NCBI GenBank assembly: GCA_024400635.1
Contig: JAKSMI010000005.1
Location: 124,001 to 188,000, forward strand
DNA: 64,000 bases
Origin: Bacteroidales bacterium
GTDB taxonomy: Bacteria; Bacteroidota; Bacteroidia; Bacteroidales; WCHB1-69
Reading direction: 5' to 3'
The number at the start of each line of letters is the position of its first letter. The stretch's first letter is position 1. Shown piece by piece: positions 46,075 through 54,898 of this stretch. The notes below the pieces were generated by a model, which had not been told where the DNA came from, did no database searches, and was given only the letters and a program-made list of their open reading frames with translations. A program made the position numbers and the translations under genes.

Positions 46075-46974
46075 ATGAAAAAAATCAGACCTGAAAATGT
46101 AAAGCACATCATCGTTGTCGCTTCTGGCAAGGGCGGTGTCGGCAAATCAACGGTTTCTGCCAATCTGGCCATCACCTTGGCAAAAAAAGGTTACAAGACT
46201 GCTTTGGTAGATGCTGATATCTATGGACCGTCAATGCCCAAGATTTTCGGCATAGAAAACGAAATGGTTGGCGTGAGTGTCAATGCCAATGGTGAAGAAG
46301 TCATGGCTCCAAAAGAAAAATATGGCGTAAAGCTCAACTCCATCGGTTTCTTGGTTGACAGCAGTCAGGCCGTGATTTGGCGCGGGCCATTGGCAGGTGG
46401 TGCCTTAGCTCAGCTCTTCACCCGCACTCTCTGGGGCGAAATCGACTATATGGTTGTTGACTTTCCTCCCGGCACCGGTGACATTTTGATTTCCGCATTG
46501 CAACAATTCAAGGTTGATGGAGCAGTAGTCGTTACCACACCTCAAGTCATCGCCGTGAACGATGCTCGCAAAGGTGCAGAAATGTTCTCTCCAGAAAAAA
46601 TGAATGTTCCTCTCTTCGGCATCGTTGAAAACATGTCTTGGTTTACTCCCAAGCAGCACCCCGAAGAAAAATATTTTCTTTTCGGCCAAGGTGGCGGACA
46701 AACCTTAGCCAACGAATTTAGCACCAAACTAATTGCTCAAATCCCTCTCATTCAAGAAGTTGGAGAAACAGCTGAAAAAGGCGGAAATTTAATGGAACTT
46801 CACAATCCTGAAATTGACGCTGCTTTTAACACGCTGGCTGATGAAATCGTTTATCAGTTGGCCAACGCTCCCATCGACGAAGTTGACGAAGATGACGAAT
46901 GCGACGATTGTGAAAATTCACAGTCCTGCAATCACGATTGCAGCAACTGCGGACATCATTGCAGTCACCACTAA
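46075..46974 (+). CDS. mrp: Mrp/NBP35-family Fe-S carrier ATPase with Cys/His tail
   Basis: P-loop ATPase that carries iron-sulphur clusters to apoproteins. The 299-residue protein has the deviant Walker A ASGKGGVGKSTVSANLA (16-32), DADIYGPSMPKIFG and VDFPPGTGD. The N-terminal MIP18/DUF59 domain of longer Mrp proteins is absent. The usual CxxC after ENMS is missing (ENMSWFTPKQHPEEKYFLFG), as in other Bacteroidota as far as I recall. Instead the last 30 residues are rich in Cys and His (six Cys, ending NCGHHCSHH). Two SGNH genes follow after 17 bp. Confidence 0.92.
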   Translation: MKKIRPENVKHIIVVASGKGGVGKSTVSANLAITLAKKGYKTALVDADIYGPSMPKIFGIENEMVGVSVNANGEEVMAPKEKYGVKLNSIGFLVDSSQAVIWRGPLAGGALAQLFTRTLWGEIDYMVVDFPPGTGDILISALQQFKVDGAVVVTTPQVIAVNDARKGAEMFSPEKMNVPLFGIVENMSWFTPKQHPEEKYFLFGQGGGQTLANEFSTKLIAQIPLIQEVGETAEKGGNLMELHNPEIDAAFNTLADEIVYQLANAPIDEVDEDDECDDCENSQSCNHDCSNCGHHCSHH

Positions 46975-46991
46975 TCCACCATTTTCTTCAA

Positions 46992-48425
46992 ATGAAGAGT
47001 TATAAAATCCTGATATTCATCTTTACCATCATTGCCATCTTAGCAGTGGTAGCATGGCTTTTTCCTCGCGAAGGCGTCAAAATCGGGACCACCGAGTTGC
47101 GTTTTCCATCCATCGAGGAAGTATTGGTTCGTGAACCGTTGGAAGCGCCAATAGATCCTGAAAAACTGTTGCAAGACTCCATCAAGACCGCAGAACTCAA
47201 TTCGCTGAAAGACACCTTAAAGCACTACCGTGAGGTTTTCGTCGGCGATGCCGGCCAGTTTTATTTCCCTGACGACAATGTCGCTTTCTTCGACAACGTA
47301 TTTGACGCAATGCGCGACGCACAACGCAGCCATCGTATAATCAGAATTTTACACTATGGGGATTCTCAGATTGAAATGGACCGTCTGTCTGCCAACCTTC
47401 GAGAATACTTCCAAGGCAGGTTTGGCGGTGGCGGTCCGGGAATGCTGCCCGCCATCCAGACCATTCCGTCAGCAGTTGTTGCCCAGCGAGCCACGGGTGA
47501 CTTGACCGCATACGCTCCTTACGGCGATGCTGGCGAGCGCACCTCAAGCGGCAATTACGGCATCATGGCCAAGAACTACCATCTTGGAAGTTCCGCCACC
47601 ATCAACATTTACGCGTCAAAGCACCAAGCCGCACGCGAAAGGGTGAAGAAATTTTCCTCGGTCAAGATTCTGGTCAACGACCGCAGCGGACATTTCAAGG
47701 CTTCGGTTAAAGCCAAAGGACAAAGCGAGCATCAGTTGGAGAGCACTGGCAAAGGCATCCAGACACTGCAATGCCAGCTCGACACGCCAGCCACGATGCT
47801 CACGCTCCATCTCTCTGGCAATTCCGACATTTATGGCATCATGGTTGATGACGGCTACGGTGTCAACGTTGACAACATTCCGCTTCGCGGCTGCTCGGGC
47901 ACAATTTTCACTCAGATTAAAGACACCGTTTTGCAACGCTGCTACCAACTTTCCGACGTGGGAATCATCCTACTTCAGTTCGGCGGCAACTCCGTGCCCG
48001 CCATCTATAACGATGTCAGCATCAGCAAATTTAAACAAGCCACTGCCAAACAAATCCGATATGTCAAATCGAAATGCCCTCAAGCTGCTGTAGTTTACAT
48101 CGGTCCATCGGACATGTCCACACGCAAAGGTGGCAATCTGCAGACCTATCCCCTACTCCCTCAATTGATTGATTCATTAAAAACCGCTGCTTTAGAAAAT
48201 GGAGCTGCCTATTGGGATTTATACGCAGCCATGGGAGGCAAGAATTCCATGATTCAATGGGTTAGAGCTGGTTTAGCGGGTCCCGACTATGTTCATTTTA
48301 CACCCAAAGGCGCAGAAAAGATGGGCGACATCATCGTCAACTCTTTCGACGAAGTCTATCAGTTTTATCAAATGAGGAAGAAAATCGACAAAAAACAGTT
48401 AGATACCTTATGGGTGGAAAAATAA
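46992..48425 (+). CDS. SGNH/GDSL-type hydrolase, membrane-anchored (first)
   Basis: The 477-residue protein starts at the ATG at 46992 (an upstream extension would overlap mrp). An N-terminal signal anchor (about residues 4-22) leads to an SGNH hydrolase: block I ILHYGDSQIEMDRL near 118, block III-like LLQFGGNSVPAI near 310, and block V DYVHFTPKGAEKMG near 430 (catalytic His). A beta-rich insertion separates blocks I and III. Such proteins deacetylate or acylate cell-surface glycans in the periplasm. The gene overlaps the next, related SGNH gene by 16 bp, so they work as a pair. Confidence 0.8.
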   Translation: MKSYKILIFIFTIIAILAVVAWLFPREGVKIGTTELRFPSIEEVLVREPLEAPIDPEKLLQDSIKTAELNSLKDTLKHYREVFVGDAGQFYFPDDNVAFFDNVFDAMRDAQRSHRIIRILHYGDSQIEMDRLSANLREYFQGRFGGGGPGMLPAIQTIPSAVVAQRATGDLTAYAPYGDAGERTSSGNYGIMAKNYHLGSSATINIYASKHQAARERVKKFSSVKILVNDRSGHFKASVKAKGQSEHQLESTGKGIQTLQCQLDTPATMLTLHLSGNSDIYGIMVDDGYGVNVDNIPLRGCSGTIFTQIKDTVLQRCYQLSDVGIILLQFGGNSVPAIYNDVSISKFKQATAKQIRYVKSKCPQAAVVYIGPSDMSTRKGGNLQTYPLLPQLIDSLKTAALENGAAYWDLYAAMGGKNSMIQWVRAGLAGPDYVHFTPKGAEKMGDIIVNSFDEVYQFYQMRKKIDKKQLDTLWVEK

Positions 48426-49651
48426 AATTGCTATTGGTCTTGCTGATTTGCAGTTTACAACTTTCGGCCCAAATGCATCTGGTGGAAGTTGACAGTTTGT
48501 CGTTTGCTCATTTCGAGGCCGACAGCTTGACTTTCAATGCGAGTAATGGCCAATTAGCTACATTTTTCCACAAGATGGACAATGTCATTGAAACAGGCAA
48601 AGGCAACATCAACATATTGCATTTAGGATCGTCGCATGTCCAGGCAGGCACGCTGTCGCACACCATCCGTCGGAACTTACTTTTGTCGTTCCCGGAATTC
48701 AATGCGCGACGAGGCATTATTTTCCCGTATTCAGCGGCCAACAAATGCAACAACCCCTCTGATTACAAAGTCAAGCGTTCCCGAGAATTCAAACTCATTC
48801 GCAATGTCTATCAGGAGCACATCACGCCTTTGGGCGTTACGGGCATCGCCGTTTATGCACAAGATTCCATAGCGGCCATCACCATGAGTCCCAGCGACCC
48901 GAATTTGGAGTTCTGCACCAACCGCATCGTGGTTTTGGCTGAGTCCACAGACCCCAAATTCGCACCATGGATTCGCCTTGACAGTTCATATTACGCGCCC
49001 GTCATCAAGGATTATGAATTGCGTCGCTTTGTTTTCGAAGTGCCCGATTTTACCGACACCTTTACGGTTATTTTGCCTTGCGATTCTGGCAACCGCGTGA
49101 CATTGACCGGCATTTTGCTTGACAACGACAACCCAGGTATCACCTTCCACTCCATTGGTGTGAATGGCGCCTCCCTCAACGACTACCTCAAATGTCCTTA
49201 CTTCAGCACCGACTTGGAACTGCTACAACCAGACCTCGTCATATTCGGCATCGGCATCAACGATGCCAACGGTCCAAACTTCGATACCATCACTTTTAAG
49301 AATCAGTATTTAAAACTGATTGACAATATCAAGGAAGTCAATCCCGATTGCGCCTTCATCTTTATCACCAACAACGATTCTTATAAGAAATTATCGCGTA
49401 GAAAATATGTTGCCAACAAAAACAACCTTTTAGCTCGCGATGTCTTCTACCGCTTGGCGGGAATTACCGAAGGCGGAGTATGGGATCAATTCGACATCAT
49501 GGGTGGTTTTCAATCTATGAACCAATGGAAAAATTACGGTTACGGCCAGACCGACCGCATCCATTTCACGGTGAAAGGTTATACCTTGCTTGGGAATTTA
49601 TTCTTCAATGCGTTTGAGGAAGCATACGAGAAGGTGAAAGATGAACACTAA
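48410..49651 (+). CDS. SGNH-type hydrolase, secreted (second, GSSH variant)
   Basis: The 413-residue protein has a signal peptide (LLLVLLICSLQLSAQ) and the SGNH blocks ILHLGSSHVQAGTL (near 67, Ser in GSSH in place of GDS), FGIGINDANG (near 282) and DRIHFTVKGYTLLG (near 382). It overlaps the preceding SGNH gene by 16 bp. Duplicated SGNH genes of this type often stand next to an MBOAT acyltransferase in Bacteroidota, from memory; here recQ follows, with its own promoter. Substrate unknown, probably an O-acyl group on a surface polysaccharide. Confidence 0.78.
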   Translation: MGGKIKLLLVLLICSLQLSAQMHLVEVDSLSFAHFEADSLTFNASNGQLATFFHKMDNVIETGKGNINILHLGSSHVQAGTLSHTIRRNLLLSFPEFNARRGIIFPYSAANKCNNPSDYKVKRSREFKLIRNVYQEHITPLGVTGIAVYAQDSIAAITMSPSDPNLEFCTNRIVVLAESTDPKFAPWIRLDSSYYAPVIKDYELRRFVFEVPDFTDTFTVILPCDSGNRVTLTGILLDNDNPGITFHSIGVNGASLNDYLKCPYFSTDLELLQPDLVIFGIGINDANGPNFDTITFKNQYLKLIDNIKEVNPDCAFIFITNNDSYKKLSRRKYVANKNNLLARDVFYRLAGITEGGVWDQFDIMGGFQSMNQWKNYGYGQTDRIHFTVKGYTLLGNLFFNAFEEAYEKVKDEH

Positions 49652-49689
49652 AAAGCAGAAATTTTTGTCCCACAACTTAAAAAAAATTG

Positions 49690-49697
49690 TACTTTTG
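49690..49697 (+). promoter_or_regulatory. Promoter -7 element for recQ
   Basis: TACTTTTG, preceded by AATTG, 23 bp before the recQ ATG. Confidence 0.5.
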
Positions 49698-49720
49698 CTC
49701 TGCAATTAACTAAAAGAGAA

Positions 49721-51610
49721 ATGGCAGATTACAAGGCACGGATTTTGGGGATTTTGACGCAGTATTGGGGGTACGACAGTTTTCGTCCGATGCAGGAAGA
49801 CATCATTCTGTCGGTAATGAATGGCAACGACACATTGGCCCTCCTACCCACTGGTGGAGGAAAGTCCATCTGCTTTCAAGTGCCCGGACTCGCCCTCGAC
49901 GGCTTGTGCATCGTCATATCTCCTTTGATTGCCTTAATGAAAGACCAAGTGGCAAACCTTAGGAAACGAGGCATCAAAGCATCGGCATTGTATTCTGGAA
50001 TGTCTCAGCACGAAATTGAACTTGTGCTTAACAATTGTGCCTTCGATCCCGAATACAAATTTCTGTATGTCTCGCCGGAACGCCTCAAGACCGACCGATT
50101 CCGAGCCACTTTGCAAAAGCTCAAAGTCGGACTGATTGCCGTTGACGAGGCTCATTGCATTTCGCAGTGGGGCTATGACTTCCGGCCGCCATACTTGCAG
50201 ATTGCCGAAATGCGACAGTTTTTTCCAAAGACTCCCATTCTGGCACTCACCGCCACAGCAACCCCCGGCGTGGTAAAAGACATCCAAGACCAGCTGCATT
50301 TTCCTAAATATAATGTCTTCCAAAAGAGTTTCAAGCGCGACAATCTAACCTACTATGTCGTCCGCGAAGAAAATAAGAACGGACGAATGTTGCGGATAAT
50401 GAATAGTTTTCCCGGCACGGGAATTGTTTATGTTAGAAATCGCCGGAAAACGCAAGAGACAGCGGAATTTCTGAAAAAAAATGGCATTTCCGCCGACTTC
50501 TACCATGCTGGTCTTGATGGAGCCACACGCGATCGCAAGCAGGACGAATGGATGCACGACCAGACCCGCGTCATCGTTTCCACCAATGCTTTCGGAATGG
50601 GCATCGACAAGCCTGACGTGCGTTTCGTCATCCACATTGATATTCCCGACACGTTGGAAGGATATTTTCAGGAAGCGGGACGCGGCGGCAGGGACGAAAA
50701 AGACTCCGTCGCCATAATGCTTTACGATGATGCCGACATCCGCGAACTAAAACGCAATTTCGAACTCACATTCCCACCCATTGAAGCCATTCGCAAAGTC
50801 TATAATGTCCTTTGCAACCTCAACGGCATCGCCATCGGTGACGGAGAAGGCCGTTCATTCCCCTTTGTCATTGGCCAGCTACTCAAGCCTTGCGGAATGA
50901 ATATGATCGCCATCTACAACGCCATCAAGTTCTTAGAGAAACTAGGCATCATTTACCTCAACGAAGACGGCAAGAAAAAATCGCAATTGAGTATGAAAAT
51001 CGGTGGCGACGTGCTTTCCAATTTCGAACACGCGCATCCCGAAGAAGACGAATTCATCAAGTTGATACTCAGGTCATACAGTGGTCTTTTCACCCGCTTT
51101 GTCAATATCGATGAAGAAGAAATTGCACAGCGGGCAGGCATGGATGTCGAAGCATGTCAGAAGATGCTGATGCGGATTGCCCGTATGGGTGTATGGAGTT
51201 ATTCCCCACGGACCGAAATCCCGCTGATTACATTCTTGGCCAACCGCGTCAATGAAAATTATCTGTATTTCAGTCCTGACATTTACCAGCGCCGCAAAGA
51301 AGTGGCCCAAAAGCGATTGTATGAAGTATTGCGCTTTGTTAAGACGACGGATCATTGCCGCAGCCAGCTGTTATTGGAATATTTCGGCGAGACAACCAGT
51401 TCGCCCTGTGGCAAATGTGATGTCTGCCGCAACATTTACAAAGACGAACTTGAGAAGAAGGAATTTGAAACCATTGCCGAAGAAGTGAAGCGCTGCCATC
51501 AGAACGGTATTTCAGATTACAAGGAACTGATATTGGAAGTTTCGAAAAAATTCACTCAGGAGAAAGTTATAAAAGTTGTGCGATGGCTGATCGACCAGGG
51601 AAAACTTTGA
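49721..51610 (+). CDS. recQ: RecQ-family ATP-dependent DNA helicase
   Basis: 3'-5' DNA helicase for recombination and replication-fork repair. The 629-residue protein has Walker A LLPTGGGKSICFQVP near 46, VDEAHCISQWGYDFRP near 140, TNAFGMGIDKPDVRFVIH and QEAGRGGRD. A winged-helix-like region (about 370-560) is followed by the zinc cluster SPCGKCDVCRN near 565. Thus the Cys cluster comes after, not before, the winged helix of E. coli RecQ, and no HRDC domain is present; this is the variant often found in Bacteroidota. Monocistronic, with terminator 51794-51824. Confidence 0.93.
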   Translation: MADYKARILGILTQYWGYDSFRPMQEDIILSVMNGNDTLALLPTGGGKSICFQVPGLALDGLCIVISPLIALMKDQVANLRKRGIKASALYSGMSQHEIELVLNNCAFDPEYKFLYVSPERLKTDRFRATLQKLKVGLIAVDEAHCISQWGYDFRPPYLQIAEMRQFFPKTPILALTATATPGVVKDIQDQLHFPKYNVFQKSFKRDNLTYYVVREENKNGRMLRIMNSFPGTGIVYVRNRRKTQETAEFLKKNGISADFYHAGLDGATRDRKQDEWMHDQTRVIVSTNAFGMGIDKPDVRFVIHIDIPDTLEGYFQEAGRGGRDEKDSVAIMLYDDADIRELKRNFELTFPPIEAIRKVYNVLCNLNGIAIGDGEGRSFPFVIGQLLKPCGMNMIAIYNAIKFLEKLGIIYLNEDGKKKSQLSMKIGGDVLSNFEHAHPEEDEFIKLILRSYSGLFTRFVNIDEEEIAQRAGMDVEACQKMLMRIARMGVWSYSPRTEIPLITFLANRVNENYLYFSPDIYQRRKEVAQKRLYEVLRFVKTTDHCRSQLLLEYFGETTSSPCGKCDVCRNIYKDELEKKEFETIAEEVKRCHQNGISDYKELILEVSKKFTQEKVIKVVRWLIDQGKL

Positions 51611-51793
51611 ATCAATGGATTGCACTGAGACTATTTTATATTTTCTGCGACGTATGCCAACCCTGTATTGAACATCTTCAAAACAAAAATGATATTATCT
51701 TCGCCATACAGCAAAAATGTTCATTCTTTATGTCATGGCTTTTATTTATAGATTGCCAATTCAACATATTTCCGTCTTGGTACTATAATTCAA

Positions 51794-51824
51794 AAAAAAA
51801 CCGCCCATGAAGAGCGGTTTTTTT
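51794..51824. terminator. Bidirectional terminator between recQ and rpsA
   Basis: AAAAAAACCGC (51794-51804) pairs over 11 bp with GCGGTTTTTTT (51814-51824) around CCATGAAGA. Both strands have a T run, fitting the convergent genes ending at 51610 and 51841. Confidence 0.88.
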
Positions 51825-51840
51825 CGATATTGAAGATAGA

Positions 51841-53739
51841 TTATTGTTCGTTCTTTTCGAGGTCTTCTTTCAAGGATTGAAGAATATTCAAATCTCCCAA
51901 AGTAGTCTTTTCAGCATTGCTTTCATTTACTTTGTTAATGTCTTTGATTTTCTTCTTTTCTTCAGCTTTTACTCTTCTTTCTTCGTCATCCTTGGTTTCT
52001 TGCCAAACCTTGGTATGTGACAAAGTGATTTTCTTAGCTTCTTTCGAGAATTCGATAACGCGGAATGGGAGAACTTCGTCAACATTAGCATTTGATTTAT
52101 CTTCCTTCAACAAACCGCGGTTGAATGCGAAACCTTCGATACCGTATGGCAGAGCAACGATAGCGCCCTTGTCGGTCATGCTGGTAATAGTACCTTCATG
52201 AATTGAACCAACGGTGAAAACGGTTTCGAATACATCCCAAGGATTTTCTTCGAGCTGTTTGTGACCTAAGCTGAGACGACGGTTTTCAGTATCCACCTCC
52301 AAAACAACGACTTCGATAGGTTCTCCAATCTTGGTGAATTCTGCTGGATGTTTGATTTTCTTTGACCAAGAAAGGTCTGAAATGTGGATCAAACCATCAA
52401 CGCCTTCTTCAAGTTCTACAAAGATACCAAAGTTGGTAAAGTTGCGAACAATAGCGGTGTGTTTTGAGCCAACAGGATATTTGGTCAGGATGTCAGCCCA
52501 TGGATCTGGAATCAACTGTTTGATACCGAGTGACATCTTACGATCTTCGCGGTCGAGAGTTAATACAACGGCTTCAACTTCGTCACCAACTTTGAGGAAA
52601 TCGTGAGCGGTGCGGAGGTGCTGTGACCATGACATTTCTGAAACATGGATCAAACCTTCAACGCCTGGCAATACTTCAACAAATGCGCCGTAATCAGCGA
52701 TAACGACAACTTTACCTTTAATCTTGTCACCAACCTTGAGTTCTGGATCAAGAGCATCCCATGGATGTGGAGTCAATTGTTTCAGACCGAGAGCAATACG
52801 TTTCTTGTTTTCGTCGAAATCGAGGATAACAACGTTGATCTTCTGATCCAACTGAACGATTTCTTCCGGATGAATAATACGTCCCCATGAAAGATCGGTA
52901 ATGTGAATCAAACCGTCTACGCCACCGAGGTCGATGAATACACCGTAAGAAGCGATATTCTTAACTGTACCTTCGAGAATCTGACCTTTTTCGAGGTGGG
53001 AGATGATTTCAGCTCTTTGAGCTTCAAGTTCGTCTTCGATAAGAGCCTTGTGTGATACAACAACGTTCTTATATTCGTGGTTGATTTTAACAACCTTGAA
53101 GTCCATGGTCTTGTCAACATATACGTCATAATCACGGATAGGTTTGACATCGATTTGTGAACCTGGAAGGAATGCTTCGATACCGAATACGTCAACGATC
53201 AAACCGCCTTTGGTTCTGCTCTTAACGTAACCATTGATAACTTCTTGGCTATCATAAGCTTCGTTAACACGTTGCCATGATTTGAGGATGCGAGCTTTCT
53301 TGTGAGAAAGTTGCAACTGACCATTGGCATCTTCTTGACTTTCAACGAAAACTTCGATTTCATCACCAATTTTCAAATTGGGGTTATAACGCATTTCAGA
53401 AGCAGCAATAACGCCATCTGACTTGAAGCCAATATTGACAACGATTTCACGGCTGTTGATGGAAACCACGGTACCCATGATGACACCACCTTCGTCAATT
53501 GACTTGAATGATTTGGTGTACTGGTCTTCCAAATTGGCTTGTTCTTGAGCGTTGTACTTGTGGCCTTTTTTGTCAAGTCCTTCCCAATCGAAATTGTCGA
53601 TACTTGCGTATTCGTTTTCGATAACGGTTTTCTTTCTTGGCTTAGCTTCAACTTCGGGAAGTTCTTCAGCAACGACCTTGTTTTCAGTAGCAGGATTTTC
53701 AGAAACTGCTTCCTGGTTTTCTAATAATTCTTCTGACAT
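51841..53739 (-). CDS. rpsA: Small ribosomal subunit protein bS1
   Basis: RNA-binding protein that brings mRNA to the 30S subunit, especially important in Bacteroidota, whose mRNAs lack Shine-Dalgarno sequences. The 632 residues contain six S1 domains (starts near 77, 167, 252, 340, 427 and 515) with repeated motifs such as GVFIDLGGVDGLIHITDLSW and GAFVEVLPGVEGLIHVSEMS. An acidic N-terminal extension of about 50 residues and a Lys/Glu-rich tail are present. Two promoter elements upstream give a long leader (see 53799-53823). Confidence 0.97.
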   Translation of the reverse strand: MSEELLENQEAVSENPATENKVVAEELPEVEAKPRKKTVIENEYASIDNFDWEGLDKKGHKYNAQEQANLEDQYTKSFKSIDEGGVIMGTVVSINSREIVVNIGFKSDGVIAASEMRYNPNLKIGDEIEVFVESQEDANGQLQLSHKKARILKSWQRVNEAYDSQEVINGYVKSRTKGGLIVDVFGIEAFLPGSQIDVKPIRDYDVYVDKTMDFKVVKINHEYKNVVVSHKALIEDELEAQRAEIISHLEKGQILEGTVKNIASYGVFIDLGGVDGLIHITDLSWGRIIHPEEIVQLDQKINVVILDFDENKKRIALGLKQLTPHPWDALDPELKVGDKIKGKVVVIADYGAFVEVLPGVEGLIHVSEMSWSQHLRTAHDFLKVGDEVEAVVLTLDREDRKMSLGIKQLIPDPWADILTKYPVGSKHTAIVRNFTNFGIFVELEEGVDGLIHISDLSWSKKIKHPAEFTKIGEPIEVVVLEVDTENRRLSLGHKQLEENPWDVFETVFTVGSIHEGTITSMTDKGAIVALPYGIEGFAFNRGLLKEDKSNANVDEVLPFRVIEFSKEAKKITLSHTKVWQETKDDEERRVKAEEKKKIKDINKVNESNAEKTTLGDLNILQSLKEDLEKNEQ

Positions 53740-53798
53740 AATTTAATTTTTAGACCTTTATGTCTGGTCCTTTTTTAGGTTAATAATGAGGATAACTA

Positions 53799-53823
53799 TT
53801 TATAAATCAAGTTTATAAATCAA
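53799..53823. promoter_or_regulatory. Tandem 12-mer in the rpsA leader
   Basis: TTTATAAATCAA occurs twice, one base apart (53799-53810, 53812-53823), about 60-85 bp before the rpsA start and inside both predicted transcripts. It could be a binding site for S1 autoregulation; that is an inference. Confidence 0.35.
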
Positions 53824-53851
53824 TCTAAAGAGCCTCTTTCAAATTGAGGTG

Positions 53852-53859
53852 CAAAAATA
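53852..53859 (-). promoter_or_regulatory. Proximal promoter -7 element for rpsA
   Basis: TATTTTTG on the minus strand, about 115 bp before the rpsA start. Confidence 0.5.
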
Positions 53860-53962
53860 CAATTTTTTTTCAAACAAACTACTATATTATAATAAAAATA
53901 AAGATTTTTTCAACAAACGAATTTTCCTTTTACTTACCAAAGTCCATCATTGCTTGTTTCTG

Positions 53963-53970
53963 CAAAGATA
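53963..53970 (-). promoter_or_regulatory. Distal promoter -7 element for rpsA
   Basis: TATCTTTG on the minus strand, directly after the terminator at 53977-54010, about 225 bp before rpsA. The 301-bp gap 53740-54040 is fully accounted for by leader, promoters and terminator. Confidence 0.45.
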
Positions 53971-53976
53971 ATAAAC

Positions 53977-54010
53977 AATAGCCGCCTCGCCTGTTGGCAA
54001 GACGGCTATT
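53977..54010 (-). terminator. Terminator-like hairpin after the Cys/His membrane gene
   Basis: AATAGCCG (53977-53984) pairs with CGGCTATT (54003-54010), with further inner pairing GCC/GGC around TGTT. On the minus strand it is followed by TTGTTTATT, a weak T-rich tail. Confidence 0.6.
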
Positions 54011-54040
54011 TATAATTCCGTACTATAAATAGTTTACAGT

Positions 54041-54772
54041 TTACTCTTCTTCAACGGCTGGAGTCTCTAAGGCATTGTTCGCCGCTGCTTCTTTTTCCTT
54101 TTGATCACGTTTGAAGCAAGTCTTGCAGAGTTCAGTTTTGCCAGCCTCTTCTGCTTGACCGATAGAGCCAACAATGATTTCTTCCTGCGTTGAACTTTTC
54201 AAGTGTTGACAATCCGCATGGGTGTGGTATTTTTCACCAGTAGCCACCCAATACACATCCAAATCTGGATTGCCGTATGTCTCTTGTAATTCTTCTTGAC
54301 TTACCGGATTAAAGTCGTAACTGCCAACACCCGCAATAGCCATGGCAATAACGGCAACAATAGTACCGAATGTTTTGGTTTTCTTATCAATGTTCTTACT
54401 GAGAAGGATGACAATGATGGCAGGAATGAATGCCAATGCTGTGATGATGACGCCGAGATTATTCCACAACCAGAATTTGGTCTTGTTTGCTTCAGAAGCA
54501 GGATCTATATGGTTGGCTTTTTTCCATAAAAGTGAACCGCCAAGTGCAAAAAGCATATCCACGACCAAGGTGACGATAATACCCGTCAGCGGTTGAGAGA
54601 ACATACTGATTTTTCCTGCGACAATCAACACACACAACACTTCAAACACAATGGCAACGACCCAACATGCGACGGCTCCGATACGGAGTGCCTTAGGTTT
54701 ACCTTCCACTTTAATAGGAGCGGAGGCCGGTTTTCTTTCGCCTTCGGCTCTAACAATTTTCTTTTCTTCCAT
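54041..54772 (-). CDS. Membrane protein with C-terminal Cys/His motif domain
   Basis: I recognise no named family. The 243-residue protein has four membrane helices (about residues 33-52, 60-80, 95-117 and 128-150) after a charged N-terminus, then a small domain (about 165-225): VYWVATGEKYHTHADCQHLK, followed by GSIGQAEEAGKTELCKTCFKR. The pattern YH-x4-C-x2-L ... A-x3-G-x4-C-x2-C recurs in small extracytoplasmic or nuclease-linked domains and probably binds zinc. An acidic tail ends the protein. It has promoter 54801-54808 and is monocistronic. Confidence 0.7.
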   Translation of the reverse strand: MEEKKIVRAEGERKPASAPIKVEGKPKALRIGAVACWVVAIVFEVLCVLIVAGKISMFSQPLTGIIVTLVVDMLFALGGSLLWKKANHIDPASEANKTKFWLWNNLGVIITALAFIPAIIVILLSKNIDKKTKTFGTIVAVIAMAIAGVGSYDFNPVSQEELQETYGNPDLDVYWVATGEKYHTHADCQHLKSSTQEEIIVGSIGQAEEAGKTELCKTCFKRDQKEKEAAANNALETPAVEEE

Positions 54773-54800
54773 AAGTATAAATTTAAATAATTTGAAAGTG

Positions 54801-54808
54801 CAAAAATA
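54801..54808 (-). promoter_or_regulatory. Promoter -7 element for the Cys/His membrane gene
   Basis: TATTTTTG on the minus strand, 28 bp before the start at 54772. Confidence 0.5.
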
Positions 54809-54898
54809 ATAAAAATGTTTGGAACTTTTCTTTTTCTTCCCTCAGAGATATTACATCTGCTTTACGCCGCCAAGATAAATCCGATTCCAAATCTCAAC

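Noticed and set aside
46938..46991. 18-codon extension of the first SGNH gene
   Set aside because: It overlaps the mrp end and would place extra polar residues before the signal anchor; the ATG at 46992 is natural.
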